A DNA stretch of 64,000 nt from Acidobacteriota bacterium (GTDB taxonomy: Bacteria; Acidobacteriota; Terriglobia; Terriglobales; Acidobacteriaceae), in contig JABCZL010000010.1 in NCBI GenBank assembly GCA_013289685.1, positions 236,017 to 300,016 on the forward strand, read 5' to 3'. Below the pieces are notes generated by a model. That model saw only the letters and a program-made list of their open reading frames with translations. It ran no database searches and had not been told where the DNA came from. A program made the position numbers and the translations under genes. This document shows, in pieces, positions 54,713 through 63,618 of the stretch. Position 1 is the stretch's first letter; each line of letters begins with the position of its first letter.

Positions 54713-55147
54713 GTGAAACGTCGAACATTACTCCAAGCGATTCCTGCCGCCGCATTCCTTCCGGCGACACTTTGGGCCACTTCCCAGCAAGACCATGCCG
54801 CTCCCACGCAGGCCGGCGTCTACGAACTCCGCGTCTATCACGCCGCCGCGGGGAAATTGGCAGACCTGCTGACACGCTTCCGCGAGCATACCGTAAAACT
54901 CTTTGACCGCCATGGCATGAAAAGCGTCGCCTACTGGACGCCCGTCGATGAGCCCGACAAGAGCAACACTCTGATCTACATCCTCTATCATCCCAGCCGC
55001 GAAGCAGCCGCCGCCAACTGGAAATCTTTTCAGGACGACCCGGAATGGAAGAGCGTCCACGACAAGTCCGAGGTGAACGGCAAACTCGTGGACAAAGTGG
55101 ACTCCACCTTCATGGCCCTGACCGACTTCTCCCCGCCCTTGCGCTAA
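54713..55147 (+). CDS. NIPSNAP-family protein with signal peptide
   Basis: 144 residues from a GTG at 54713 that follows CTCCC; the RBS is weak. The N-terminus MKRRTLLQAIPAAAFLPATLWA is a Tat- or Sec-like signal. The NIPSNAP fold (ferredoxin-like dimer) is visible: GVYELRVYHAAAGKLADLLTRFREHTVKLFDRHGMKSVAYW and TLIYILYHPSREAAAANWKSFQDDPEW. The molecular function is unknown for bacterial exported members. It converges with the Crp/Fnr gene. Confidence 0.82.
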   Translation: MKRRTLLQAIPAAAFLPATLWATSQQDHAAPTQAGVYELRVYHAAAGKLADLLTRFREHTVKLFDRHGMKSVAYWTPVDEPDKSNTLIYILYHPSREAAAANWKSFQDDPEWKSVHDKSEVNGKLVDKVDSTFMALTDFSPPLR

Positions 55148-55175
55148 GAAGTAAAGATAAACGTAACGCCGGGTG

Positions 55176-55235
55176 CGCATTTCTCGCGTCCTTTGCTGAG
55201 AAAGCCTGCCCTGAGCGCAGCGGAAGGGTGGGGAT
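55176..55235 (+). repeat. diverged REP-like element, family 2
   Basis: GCGCATTTCTCGCGTCC, then TGAGAAAG, CCTGAGCGCAGCGGAAG and GTGGGGATT. It shares the ends of family 2 (45131) and a central GAGCG-AGCG-AAGG core of family 1. It is located between two convergent stop codons. Confidence 0.45.
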
Positions 55236-55239
55236 TGCC

Positions 55240-55956
55240 CTACGATTGGCAAATCTTCTCCAGCGCCATCCGGCTGCGGATCACCAGGGTCGCCCCCTTC
55301 ATCTGCATCAACTGCTTCTTCTTGAACTCGGAGAACAACCGGCTGACCGTCTCGCGCGTCGTCCCGATAATCTCCGCAACTTCCTCGTGGGTCATGGTGA
55401 GCTTCACCTGCGCCGAGCCGTCCTCCTGCGCGGTCTTGGTCGACCACGAGAGCAGGAGCTTGGCAAATTTTTCAGACGGTGAAACGGAGAGCCCCAGCGT
55501 GCGGATCTCTTCATACGCCACGTAGTAGTTGCGGCTCAACTGCTGCGCCACGCGCACCGCTACCTCCGGAAAGTCCCGCAACAGGTGCAGCAAAGAATCT
55601 CGAGGAATGAAATTCGCCTGGCCCGGTTCCATCATCTCGGCGGTCACTTCGTACGGCCGGTTCGACACCACCGCGTTCAGACCGAGAACGTCTCCCGAGT
55701 CCGAGACCTTGGTGATGATGGTCTTGCCTTCGCGCGACGACGTCGACAATTTTGCCTTGCCCACGCATAGCACGAACACGCCGCGCGGTTGCTGCCCCTC
55801 GATAAAGAGCATCGCTCCCTTGGGATAAACAGCGGTCGATTTGATCTCGTTCAGCCGTTGAGCGGCCTGCAGCGAAAGATTGCAGAACAGATGTTCTCCC
55901 CGTACCGGGCAACTGACACAGTTATCAAGAATATTAAGACCATAAGGAGCCCGCAT
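55240..55956 (-). CDS. Crp/Fnr-family transcriptional regulator
   Basis: 238 residues from the ATG at 55956, preceded by GGGAGGATTTCTT; the longer frame to 56220 is rejected. The N-terminus has a CxxC-x8-C cluster (Cys13, Cys16, Cys25; DNCVSCPVRGEHLFCNLS) that could hold a metal or Fe-S cluster. Residues 30-145 are a cNMP-binding-like fold (IEGQQPRGVFVLCVGKAKLS). Residues 160-235 are a Crp-type winged helix (LTMTHEEVAEIIGTTRETVSRLFSEFKKKQLMQ). It is probably a global redox, energy or stress regulator. Confidence 0.9.
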   Translation of the reverse strand: MRAPYGLNILDNCVSCPVRGEHLFCNLSLQAAQRLNEIKSTAVYPKGAMLFIEGQQPRGVFVLCVGKAKLSTSSREGKTIITKVSDSGDVLGLNAVVSNRPYEVTAEMMEPGQANFIPRDSLLHLLRDFPEVAVRVAQQLSRNYYVAYEEIRTLGLSVSPSEKFAKLLLSWSTKTAQEDGSAQVKLTMTHEEVAEIIGTTRETVSRLFSEFKKKQLMQMKGATLVIRSRMALEKICQS

Positions 55957-56257
55957 AAGAAATCCTCCCTTGGGCCAGGAGTAGCCGTAAATCCTCGGCT
56001 CTTCGTCTCCGCCCACGGGAATGGTATGGCACGCCCCCCACCAAATCCCGGGCACCGGCCAGCTCGCAGCAGGATGTCCGTATGTGATAGAAACAAAGTA
56101 AGTTGTAGCTATATTCCAGGATTGCGCCAGATTCACGCGCACTCGCGGATCCGCCCAATCTGGGTTATTTCCCACACACCGGTGCGTGATCTGAATCACG
56201 AATTGTTGTGATTTGAGCACTCAACGGGATCTAACCGAAGGCTATCCTCGTCGTCAA
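55957..56257 (-). promoter_or_regulatory. upstream region of the Crp/Fnr gene with a Crp/Fnr-type palindrome
   Basis: A 301-bp non-coding stretch. The most notable sequence is CGTGAT-CTGA-ATCACG at 56185-56200, a perfect palindrome of the GTGAT-N4-ATCAC type bound by Crp/Fnr-family proteins. It lies 229 bp before the regulator's start and 58 bp downstream of the next gene's stop. Autoregulation is plausible. No clear -35/-10 pair was settled on. Confidence 0.5.
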
Positions 56258-57010
56258 TCAGGGCCCTACCGTTACCTGCAGAGGTCCGGGCGTTTTCAGG
56301 TCAGCCCGGTAAATCAGCTTTCTCGGCGCCACCTCACCCACGGCGTCGACATGAACAACGTATCCCCCGTGCGGAAGCGTCTCGCCAAAGGGCAATTCCT
56401 TGGCAACCGTACCCCGCCGCAGCACGAAATGTTGATACCCGATGGCGGTCGCCCGGCCATTCTCCGCCACCGCCAGCACGTAGTACGTCAGATCCATATC
56501 GTCGGGCGAGGTGTTGGTAACTTCCACACTCCCTTCAATCCGGTTCGCGGTCACATGCGCCGGCGCCTTCCAATTCAGGGTCAGGGCCGCCAACACCCGC
56601 AGCACAAATCCCTTTTGCACCGCCGACTCCCGATCGCCAGCTTCGGTCGCCGACACCGTAAACTGAAACTCTCCCGGACGCTCCGGCTCCCCCTGGAGAA
56701 GTCCGGTATCGTCGAGTTTCATGCCCGGCGGCAGCGCCCCCTTCTCAACCTTCCAGTGAAGCGCCGACACCCCGCCACGAGCGTGCAGGTGAATCCCATA
56801 CTGTCGATGCGGATACGCGTCCGGCAATTGGGAATCGTTCTCAATGACCAAGCTCCGCTGGTCCTGAGGCGCCGCTGGCGCACCCTCAGCCAGTTCACTT
56901 CCTGCCTCAACCGGCCCAAGCTGGCATCCCGCCATCCCCACGGCGCCCGCTAACAGCAGGACCAGTTTCAGAACCCGCTCCGTCCTTTGCACCCTCGTCA
57001 TCTTGCCCAC
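56258..57010 (-). CDS. putative lipoprotein with Ig-like (He_PIG-type) domain
   Basis: 250 residues with a lipoprotein signal (LVLLLAGAVGMAGC, lipid Cys29). Residues 60-125 resemble a putative Ig domain (LHWKVEKGALPPGMKLDDTGLLQGEPERPGEFQFTVSATEAG, as in He_PIG repeats). The C-terminal half (ANRIEGSVEVTNTSPDDMDLTYYVLAVAENGRATAIGYQHF) is a second beta-sandwich. The protein is probably anchored in the membrane facing the periplasm; the function is unknown. Starts at 57010 or 57001 are equally likely. Confidence 0.72.
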   Translation of the reverse strand: MGKMTRVQRTERVLKLVLLLAGAVGMAGCQLGPVEAGSELAEGAPAAPQDQRSLVIENDSQLPDAYPHRQYGIHLHARGGVSALHWKVEKGALPPGMKLDDTGLLQGEPERPGEFQFTVSATEAGDRESAVQKGFVLRVLAALTLNWKAPAHVTANRIEGSVEVTNTSPDDMDLTYYVLAVAENGRATAIGYQHFVLRRGTVAKELPFGETLPHGGYVVHVDAVGEVAPRKLIYRADLKTPGPLQVTVGP

Positions 57011-57291
57011 CTTAAATCGATCAGCGCGATCAGCGGCCCTAACCCCGATACCCTACTCTCCCATAATTCTCCCGCTTCCGTATAAGAATGTTCTGCCAGC
57101 GCAATCTTGCGCCCGCCCCCCATGAACTCCTTCGTGATACTTCGTGCCCTTAGTCGTTTGAGCTTTTTCTCCCGGATGGTCAAAGCGACCCCAAAACCGA
57201 GGTCACATTGACTTGGATTTGAGATTTCTGACAAACTACGCTCTGGGGAGTTCTCTCGCGTTCCGCATTCCTGTTGCACGAATTCAGTTTT
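57011..57291. other. divergent intergenic region with a repeat remnant
   Basis: It separates the lipoprotein gene from the metal-efflux operon and must carry promoters for both. Around 57130-57155, CTCCTTCGTGATACTTCGTGCCCTTAG resembles the 'CTTCGTG' repeat family common in these genomes. A run of T (GAGCTTTTTCTC) is near 57160. No gene is supported. Confidence 0.4.
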
Positions 57292-57705
57292 ATGGAACTG
57301 TTGCTCAATCTAGCGTGGCTGCTGTTGGCGCTGCCGGCTTATTGGCTGTGGCGCGTCTCCAGAACTGTCCCCGCTGGCCGTAAGATCAGCTCCTGGCAAT
57401 GCCTGCTGGCCTTGGGTTGCATGCTTGTCATCCTCTTCCCGGTGGTTTCGGCCACGGACGACCTCTGCGCCATGCGGACCGAGATGGAAGAATCGCCGGC
57501 CAGCAAGCGCACCGTCCGGCAGGCGAGCCCCGACAAAGTCTCGGCCTGGAAGTGGCAGAGTCCTCCCGCACTTGCCGGATCAACTAATTTTTTGATTGTG
57601 AATGACGAGGACTGGCAGCAAATGCCGGCCGCCTCTCTGTCTGTGCCGGCAGCGCCCGCCATCCAGCGGGCGGGCCGCGCTCCTCCTGCTTCTTTCCCCG
57701 GTTAG
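57292..57705 (+). CDS. small membrane protein preceding a metal-efflux operon
   Basis: 137 residues from the ATG at 57292; a TTG at 57274 would add six. Two hydrophobic helices (MELLLNLAWLLLALPAYWLW and SSWQCLLALGCMLVILFPVVSA) are followed by a hydrophilic tail with DDLCAMRTEMEE and a Pro/Ala-rich end. I do not recognise a named family, but small two-helix proteins of this type often precede CzcCBA/CusCBA-like genes in Acidobacteriota, suggesting a metal-sensing or accessory role (inferred). Confidence 0.6.
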   Translation: MELLLNLAWLLLALPAYWLWRVSRTVPAGRKISSWQCLLALGCMLVILFPVVSATDDLCAMRTEMEESPASKRTVRQASPDKVSAWKWQSPPALAGSTNFLIVNDEDWQQMPAASLSVPAAPAIQRAGRAPPASFPG

Positions 57706-57795
57706 TCCCTCGCATCACCTAGTTAAAAGAATCACGGCGAAGTGTTTATTAACCTTTGCGAAATAGTTAGTTGGGAAACTAGATCGTAGTGTCGT

Positions 57796-57813
57796 CGGCG
57801 GATTCGTCCGCCG
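57796..57813 (+). other. short stable hairpin in the leader of the efflux operon
   Basis: CGGCGGA-TTCG-TCCGCCG, a 7-bp perfect stem with a TTCG tetraloop, 64 bp before the TolC-like gene. It is not followed by T-runs, so it is more likely an mRNA processing or stability element than a terminator. Confidence 0.4.
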
Positions 57814-57877
57814 GATACAACCCGTTACCGAAGCCCTTTTCTCGGGGCGGGCCGGCGGATGCCCATGGAGTTCCTAA

Positions 57878-59170
57878 ATGCAGTGGAAATTTCTTAGCGT
57901 AGCGGTGGCCCTCGGCGCCGCCAGTCTGCTGGCCCAGACAGCGCCCCAGACGGCCCTTCCGGCCGCACCCCAGGTCTGGAATTGGGACGAGGTCAAAGAC
58001 CGCTTCCGTCTGAACAACACGACGCTGATGGCCGGCTTCTTGAACATTGACGAATTGAAAGCGCAAGAAATCACGGCGCATCTCCGCCCCAATCCCGGCT
58101 TCACCTTTTCGGCGGACGGCACCCAGATTGCCCCCAGCCACGGCGTGTGGCAACCGTTTGCCGGCACTTTCATCTCGCCCGGTGTCAGCTATTTATTCGA
58201 GCGGCGGGGCAAGCGCGAGTTGCGCTTCCAGGCCGCCAAGGAAGGCACCGCCATCGGCATCGCCCAGAATTCGGACTTGGAGCGCAATCTGCTGTTCAAT
58301 CTGCGCAGCGCGTTCGTCGGCGTCCTCCAGGCCAAAGCCGTGCTCCGCCTGGCCCAGGATAATCTCGACTACTACGACAAGGTTCTGAAAATCAGCCGCG
58401 ACCGCTTCCAGGCCGGCGATATCGCGCAGATTGATCTCGACCGGCTGGAACTGCAGCGCTTGCAGTATGAATCCGACCTGCAGACGGCGCTGGTCAATCT
58501 GCGCACCACCAAGATCAACTTGCTCGCACTGCTCGACGATCGCCGGCCGGTCGACAGCTTCGACCTCGACGGGTCCTTCGATTTCAACGAAGACGTTCGT
58601 GCCCTCGACGACTATCGCAAAGACGCACTCGATGCCCGTCCCGACCTGCGCGCCGCCGTGCTCTCGGTAAAGCAGGCGGAAACCAATTACAAGCTGGCCG
58701 AGGCCAACGGATCCACCGATCCCACCATCAGCCTGTGGTACACCCACAACGGTTCCTACAACAATCCGGACGCGCTCAACACGCTGGGGGCGAGCGTCGG
58801 CATCCCGCTGCGGATTTTCGATCGCAACCAGGGCGAAAAGCTGCGCACGAAAATTGACATCAAGCGCAATGAGAAACTGCGCGACGGCGTCGAAACCCAG
58901 GTCTACAGCGACGTGGATTCCGCTTTCGCCGTGGTGAACAGCAACCTGAACTTGCTCAAGCCTTACAAGCGCCAGTATCTGGATCAAGCCGTGCGCGTGC
59001 GCGACACGATTCTGTTTTCTTACCAGCACGGCGGGGCATCGTTATTGGATTTCCTGAATGCGGAAAGCGACTATCGCACGGTGCAGTTGAGCTACGTCAA
59101 TCTGATCGGTTCTTATCTGACGGCGGCTGCGCAAATGAATATGGCAGTAGGACGAGAGGTCATCCCATGA
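57878..59170 (+). CDS. TolC-family outer-membrane efflux protein (CzcC/CusC-like)
   Basis: 430 residues with a signal peptide (LSVAVALGAASLLAQ). Two OEP repeats (about 30-215 and 235-425) contain long coiled-coil helices (LVNLRTTKINLLALLDDRRPVD, VLSVKQAETNYKLAEANG) and an equatorial GVSYLFERRGKRE segment. It forms the outer-membrane channel of the tripartite pump encoded here. Its TGA overlaps the adaptor ATG (ATGA), so the operon is translationally coupled. Confidence 0.92.
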   Translation: MQWKFLSVAVALGAASLLAQTAPQTALPAAPQVWNWDEVKDRFRLNNTTLMAGFLNIDELKAQEITAHLRPNPGFTFSADGTQIAPSHGVWQPFAGTFISPGVSYLFERRGKRELRFQAAKEGTAIGIAQNSDLERNLLFNLRSAFVGVLQAKAVLRLAQDNLDYYDKVLKISRDRFQAGDIAQIDLDRLELQRLQYESDLQTALVNLRTTKINLLALLDDRRPVDSFDLDGSFDFNEDVRALDDYRKDALDARPDLRAAVLSVKQAETNYKLAEANGSTDPTISLWYTHNGSYNNPDALNTLGASVGIPLRIFDRNQGEKLRTKIDIKRNEKLRDGVETQVYSDVDSAFAVVNSNLNLLKPYKRQYLDQAVRVRDTILFSYQHGGASLLDFLNAESDYRTVQLSYVNLIGSYLTAAAQMNMAVGREVIP

Positions 59171-60321
59171 AAACGAATTCTTCATCCAAACATCTGACGA
59201 CGATTCTATCGTCGGCGTTGTGTTCCATGCTGGCCCTCGGGCTCGGCGCCTGCAATGGCGCCAAGGCGGACCCGAATGCCGAGGCGCCCCCGAAAGCAAC
59301 CGTCGAGCCCGACCTCGACGCCAACAACTTCAAAGTCGACCACCCCGATCAGTTCCCGTTGGTGACCGCAGTGGAGCACAAGGCCGTCTCCGCCCTGAAC
59401 GTGACCGGCGTCGTGCAACCCGACATTACCCGCGCCGTGCCCGTGATCTCCCTGGCTACCGGGCGAGTCGTGGAAATCAAGGCCAGACTGGGCGACACGG
59501 TCGAAAAGGGACAGCTCCTGCTGAAAGTCCGCAGCAACGACGTTTCCGGCGCCTACCAGACCTATATCAAGGCGGAGAACGATGAGCGCCTGGATCGTAT
59601 CCAACTGGAGCGAGCCCAGACTCTCTACGACAAAGGCGCCATCGCCAAAAGCGCCCTCGAACAAGCAGACGACACCGAAGCCGATGCTAAGGCCGATCTG
59701 ACTGCCGCTACGGAGCAACTGCGCACCCTCGGCATCGATAAAGACCATCCCTCCGGCATCGTCGATATCGTCGCACCCATCTCGGGCGTCATTACCGATC
59801 AGCAGGTCACCAACGCGGCGGGCGTCCAAGGGTTGTCGGGTCCGAATCCTTTCACCATTTCCGATCTGTCCTACGTCTGGATCATCTGCGACGTCTACGA
59901 AAACGATCTCGACGCGGTGCGCGTCGGTGACTCCGCCGACATCCATCTCAACGCCCATCCCAACCAGGTATTCCAAGGCCGCGTCGATAATATTCTGCCG
60001 GTTCTCGATCCCACCATCCGCACCGCCAAAGTCCGTCTGGAAGTGAAGAATCCCGGCCAGATGCGCGTCGGAATGTTTGTCACGGCCACGTTCTACGGCA
60101 AGCAACCGGAGGCTCACTCCGCAATCCCGGCGAGTGCGATTCTGCACCTGCACGACCGTGAGTGGGTTTACGCGCCGCTGGGGGCGGGGCATTTCAAACG
60201 CCTCGAAGTGGTCACGGGCAACATGCTGCCCGGCAACCTGCAGGAAGTTGTATCGGGGATCAAGCCCGGAGATCGAGTGGTTTCGAATGCTTTGGTATTG
60301 CAAAACACGGTGGAGCAATAG
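59167..60321 (+). CDS. RND efflux periplasmic adaptor (CzcB/CusB-like membrane-fusion protein)
   Basis: 384 residues with a lipoprotein signal (MLALGLGAC, lipid Cys29). A split biotinyl-lipoyl domain (RVVEIKARLGDTVEKGQLLLKV ... GIVDIVAPISGVITDQQVTNAAGVQG) flanks an alpha-hairpin (ENDERLDRIQLERAQTLYDKGAIAKSALEQ). Beta-barrel (IDVYENDLDAVRVGDSADIHLNA-like) and membrane-proximal domains follow. It links the inner-membrane pump with the TolC-like channel. No Met- or His-rich N-terminal metal-binding domain is present. Confidence 0.92.
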   Translation: MKTNSSSKHLTTILSSALCSMLALGLGACNGAKADPNAEAPPKATVEPDLDANNFKVDHPDQFPLVTAVEHKAVSALNVTGVVQPDITRAVPVISLATGRVVEIKARLGDTVEKGQLLLKVRSNDVSGAYQTYIKAENDERLDRIQLERAQTLYDKGAIAKSALEQADDTEADAKADLTAATEQLRTLGIDKDHPSGIVDIVAPISGVITDQQVTNAAGVQGLSGPNPFTISDLSYVWIICDVYENDLDAVRVGDSADIHLNAHPNQVFQGRVDNILPVLDPTIRTAKVRLEVKNPGQMRVGMFVTATFYGKQPEAHSAIPASAILHLHDREWVYAPLGAGHFKRLEVVTGNMLPGNLQEVVSGIKPGDRVVSNALVLQNTVEQ

Positions 60322-60448
60322 CCCTCATGATGCCTGAACTCAACTACCGATTCGCTTTTGGGTGGCGCAGCGCTTCCAGCGCTGCGATCAGGCCTTGCCT
60401 CGCTGTCAGGGTTTTAGCCCCTGAGGCGGCAAACTGTCGGGTGACGAA
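60322..60448. repeat. REP-like element between adaptor and pump genes
   Basis: CGCAGCGCT-TCC-AGCGCTGCG (60366-60386) is a perfect 9-bp hairpin. It is followed by a second hairpin TCAGGG-TTTTAG-CCCCTGA (about 60415-60434). The element, of a type common in acidobacterial genomes, sits inside an otherwise tight operon and may tune transcript levels between the two genes. Confidence 0.65.
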
Positions 60449-63400
60449 ATGATCCGTCGAGTCGTTGATTTCGCTCTCAACAACCGCCTGCTCGTCCTGG
60501 GCTTCGCCCTGCTACTTTTCGCCGGGGGGATCGTTTCCTTCAAACGGCTGCCCATTGAGGCCTATCCCGATGTAGCCGACAACTACGTCGAGATCATCAC
60601 GCAATGGCCGGGGATTTCGGCGGAACAAATCGAACAGCAGGTCACGATTCCTCTCGAAGTCGTCATGAACGGCATCCCCCAGGTCGTGCATCTGCGCTCC
60701 TTCTCGTTGTTCGGGCTTTCCGACCTGAAGCTGATTTTCGAAGACGGTTCCGACAATGCCTGGAATCGGGAACGGGTTCTGGAGCGACTGGCGCAGGTTA
60801 CGCTGCCCCCCGGTGTGGTGCCGCAAATGGGCACGGACTGGAGTCCGGTCGGCCAGATCTATTTTTTCACCCTGCGCAGCACCAATCCCGCCTATGACGC
60901 GATGGAGTTGAAATCCATTGAGGACTGGGTCATCGAAAAGAATTTCAAAGCAGTAGCCGACATTGTCGACGTGTCCAGCTTCGGAGGCCCCACTCGCGAA
61001 TACCAGGTTCGCGTCGATCCCAACAAACTCGTCTCCTACGGCCTAAGCCTGGCCCAGGTCGAGCAGCAACTGACCAACAACAACATCAATGCGGGGGGAA
61101 GCTTCATTCAGGAAGGTCTGCAGCAGATCAACGTGCGCTCAGTCGGATTGGTCGATCGCGCTCAGGATATCGAACGCACTGTCATCATGACCAAGAATGG
61201 CACGCCGCTCCGGGTGAAGGACATTGCCGTGGTTTCGCAGGGCCCGAAGATTCGATTGGGCCAGTTTGCCAGAGCCTTTCACCGCGAGAACGGGAAGATC
61301 ATCGACAACGACGATGTCGTCTCCGGCATCGTCTTGCTGCGCAAAGGCGCGGTTGCGGACGCGGCCCTGCAGGCGATTCACAAGAAAGTGGACGAACTGA
61401 ACGATCACATCCTGCCTCCGGGCGTGAAGATTGTTCCCTTTATCGATCGCAGCGATCTGGTTCACTTCACTACGCACACCGTGCTGCACAACCTGACCGA
61501 GGGCATGATCCTGGTTTCGATCATTCTTTTTATATTCCTCGGCAATGTGCGCGGCGCCTTCATCGTGGCCGCCACCATTCCGTTTTCGCTGTTGTTCGCT
61601 TCCATTTGCCTGGACTTGAGGCACATTCCCGCCAATCTCCTGTCTCTCGGTGCGTTGGATTTTGGCATGGTGGTCGACGGCGCGGTGGTGATGATCGAGA
61701 ACATCGTGCGCCATTTGGGCCACCAGAACGGAGTCAAGACAGCTCGCGAAAAAATCAGTGAGGCCTCGCACGAAGTCCAGCGGCCTGTGTTCTACGCGAT
61801 CGCCATTATCATCACCGCCTATTTGCCGATCTTCACGCTGGAGCGTGTCGAAGGCCGCCTGTTTCATCCTATGGCCTGGACCGTTGCCTTTGCCTTGCTG
61901 GGGGCGTTGCTCTTTTCGATTCTGATCGCCCCTGTGCTGGCCAGTTTCGCCTTCCAGAAGGGAGCGAAGGAATGGCACAACCCCGTGATGCACTTCCTCA
62001 CGGACCAATACCGGCACGCGGTACGATGGGCCATTCGCCGCCGTGTACTCACCATTGGTGTGGGCGTACTCGGCCTCTCCTTCACCATCTACCTGGCCTT
62101 CAGCGGCGTGATCGGTTCCGAGTTTCTGCCCCACCTGGATGAAGGTGCACTCTGGGTCCGTGGTACGCTCGCGCCCAGCACCGGACCGGACGAAGGGATA
62201 CGGGTAATGAACCAGGCCCGCATCGTGCTTTGCTCTTTTCCCGAGGTCCCGCAATGTACCAGTCAAACCGGGCGGCCAGATGACGGCACGGATACAACCA
62301 GCTTCTTCAATACCGAGTATTTCGTTGATCTCAAGCCCAAAGAACAGTGGCGGCCCGTCTTCCATGAGAACAAGGACGAACTGATTGCCGCCATGCAGCG
62401 CGAACTCGACAAGATTCCCGGCGTGGTCTGGGGCTTCTCTCAGCCCATCGAAGACAACATGGAAGAGGCCGTGAGCGGAGTGAAGGGCGCGCTGGCCACC
62501 AAAATCTACGGCGAAGACTTGAAAGTGTTGGAAGAGAAAAGCAACCAGATCGTCGGCATCATGCGCGGCATCAAGGGGGTCGAAGACCTTGGAGTCTTTC
62601 ATGTGCTCGGCCAACCCAACCTCAACGTAACGGTCGACCGCAATGCAGCCGCTCGTTACCAGATCAACGTCGCAGATGTGCAGGACGCGGTTCAGACCGC
62701 GGTCGGCGGGACGGCTCTGACCCAGGTTCTCAAGGACGAGGCGCGTTACGATCTTACCCTGCGCTACCTGCCGAAATATCGCGATACGCGGGAAGCAATC
62801 GAGAACGTTCGTCTGCTATCCCCTTCCGGAGAACGCGTATCTCTCGCCCAGCTCTGCAAGATCAGCGTGACCGACGGCGCCTCGGAAATCTATCGCGAGG
62901 GCAATCGGCGTTATGTTGCCATCAAATATAGTGTCCGCGGCCGCGACCTCGGGAGCACGGTTGAAGAGGCCATCAAGAAGGTGAACGAGCAGGTCAAGTT
63001 GCCCGTCGGCTACACCATCGATTGGGAAGGCGAATACGAGAGCCAGAAGAGGGCGGACGAGCGGCTGCTGATCGTGCTCCCCATCACGATTCTGGTCATC
63101 TTCATTCTCCTTTACACCATGTTCAAATCGTTCAAATGGGCGTTGCTGATCCTGGCCAACGTTGCCATGGCCCGCTTCGGCGGGCTGCTGGCTCTTCTGA
63201 TTACCGGCACCAATTTCAGTGTTTCCTCTGGCGTCGGTTTCCTGGCGCTGTTCGGCGTATCCGTGCAAACCGGAGTCATCATGCTCGAGTACATCAACCA
63301 ACTTCGCGCCCACCGCTACACCATCGAGGACGCCGCCGTGGAAGGAGCCGTGCTCCGGCTGCGGCCCATCATGATGACCATGCTCGTGGCAACGCTTGGA

Positions 63401-63598
63401 CTGTTGCCAGCCGCTCTCTCGCATGCCATCGGCTCCGACTCCCAGCGCCCCTTCGCCATCGTCATCGTGGGCGGTCTAATTGCGGACCTGGTGATGAGTA
63501 TCTTTCTGTTGCCGACCCTGTATGTCTGGTTCGCCGGCGAACGCGACGTCCTTCCCCACGTCGAAGAGGGATTCGAGGCAGGCGAGCACGTCGACTAG
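60449..63598 (+). CDS. czcA: heavy-metal efflux RND transporter (CzcA/CusA family)
   Basis: 1049 residues with the twelve-helix RND layout: TM1 near 12-30 after MIRRVVDFALNNRLLVL, then two large periplasmic loops. TM4 carries LGALDFGMVVDGAVVMIEN from Asp404, the DFGxxxDGA pattern of HME pumps for divalent cations (Co/Zn/Cd/Ni type) rather than the Cu/Ag pattern. The second half ends in TM10-12 (VGFLALFGVSVQTGVIMLEYINQ, GSDSQRPFAIVIVGGLIADLVMS). It is proton-driven and works with the adaptor and TolC-like channel upstream. The exact metal is inferred from the motif only. Confidence 0.93.
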   Translation: MIRRVVDFALNNRLLVLGFALLLFAGGIVSFKRLPIEAYPDVADNYVEIITQWPGISAEQIEQQVTIPLEVVMNGIPQVVHLRSFSLFGLSDLKLIFEDGSDNAWNRERVLERLAQVTLPPGVVPQMGTDWSPVGQIYFFTLRSTNPAYDAMELKSIEDWVIEKNFKAVADIVDVSSFGGPTREYQVRVDPNKLVSYGLSLAQVEQQLTNNNINAGGSFIQEGLQQINVRSVGLVDRAQDIERTVIMTKNGTPLRVKDIAVVSQGPKIRLGQFARAFHRENGKIIDNDDVVSGIVLLRKGAVADAALQAIHKKVDELNDHILPPGVKIVPFIDRSDLVHFTTHTVLHNLTEGMILVSIILFIFLGNVRGAFIVAATIPFSLLFASICLDLRHIPANLLSLGALDFGMVVDGAVVMIENIVRHLGHQNGVKTAREKISEASHEVQRPVFYAIAIIITAYLPIFTLERVEGRLFHPMAWTVAFALLGALLFSILIAPVLASFAFQKGAKEWHNPVMHFLTDQYRHAVRWAIRRRVLTIGVGVLGLSFTIYLAFSGVIGSEFLPHLDEGALWVRGTLAPSTGPDEGIRVMNQARIVLCSFPEVPQCTSQTGRPDDGTDTTSFFNTEYFVDLKPKEQWRPVFHENKDELIAAMQRELDKIPGVVWGFSQPIEDNMEEAVSGVKGALATKIYGEDLKVLEEKSNQIVGIMRGIKGVEDLGVFHVLGQPNLNVTVDRNAAARYQINVADVQDAVQTAVGGTALTQVLKDEARYDLTLRYLPKYRDTREAIENVRLLSPSGERVSLAQLCKISVTDGASEIYREGNRRYVAIKYSVRGRDLGSTVEEAIKKVNEQVKLPVGYTIDWEGEYESQKRADERLLIVLPITILVIFILLYTMFKSFKWALLILANVAMARFGGLLALLITGTNFSVSSGVGFLALFGVSVQTGVIMLEYINQLRAHRYTIEDAAVEGAVLRLRPIMMTMLVATLGLLPAALSHAIGSDSQRPFAIVIVGGLIADLVMSIFLLPTLYVWFAGERDVLPHVEEGFEAGEHVD

Positions 63599-63618
63599 GG
63601 TAAAATCCCCGAGCAGAT

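Noticed and set aside
55957-56220. N-terminal extension of the Crp/Fnr regulator
   Set aside because: Codons upstream of 55956 have no family homology. A strong GGGAGGA ribosome-binding site precedes the internal ATG, and the extension would cover the Crp/Fnr-type palindrome.
61139-62614. 491-codon open frame on the minus strand
   Set aside because: Antisense shadow within the RND pump gene; low-complexity composition and no recognisable domain.
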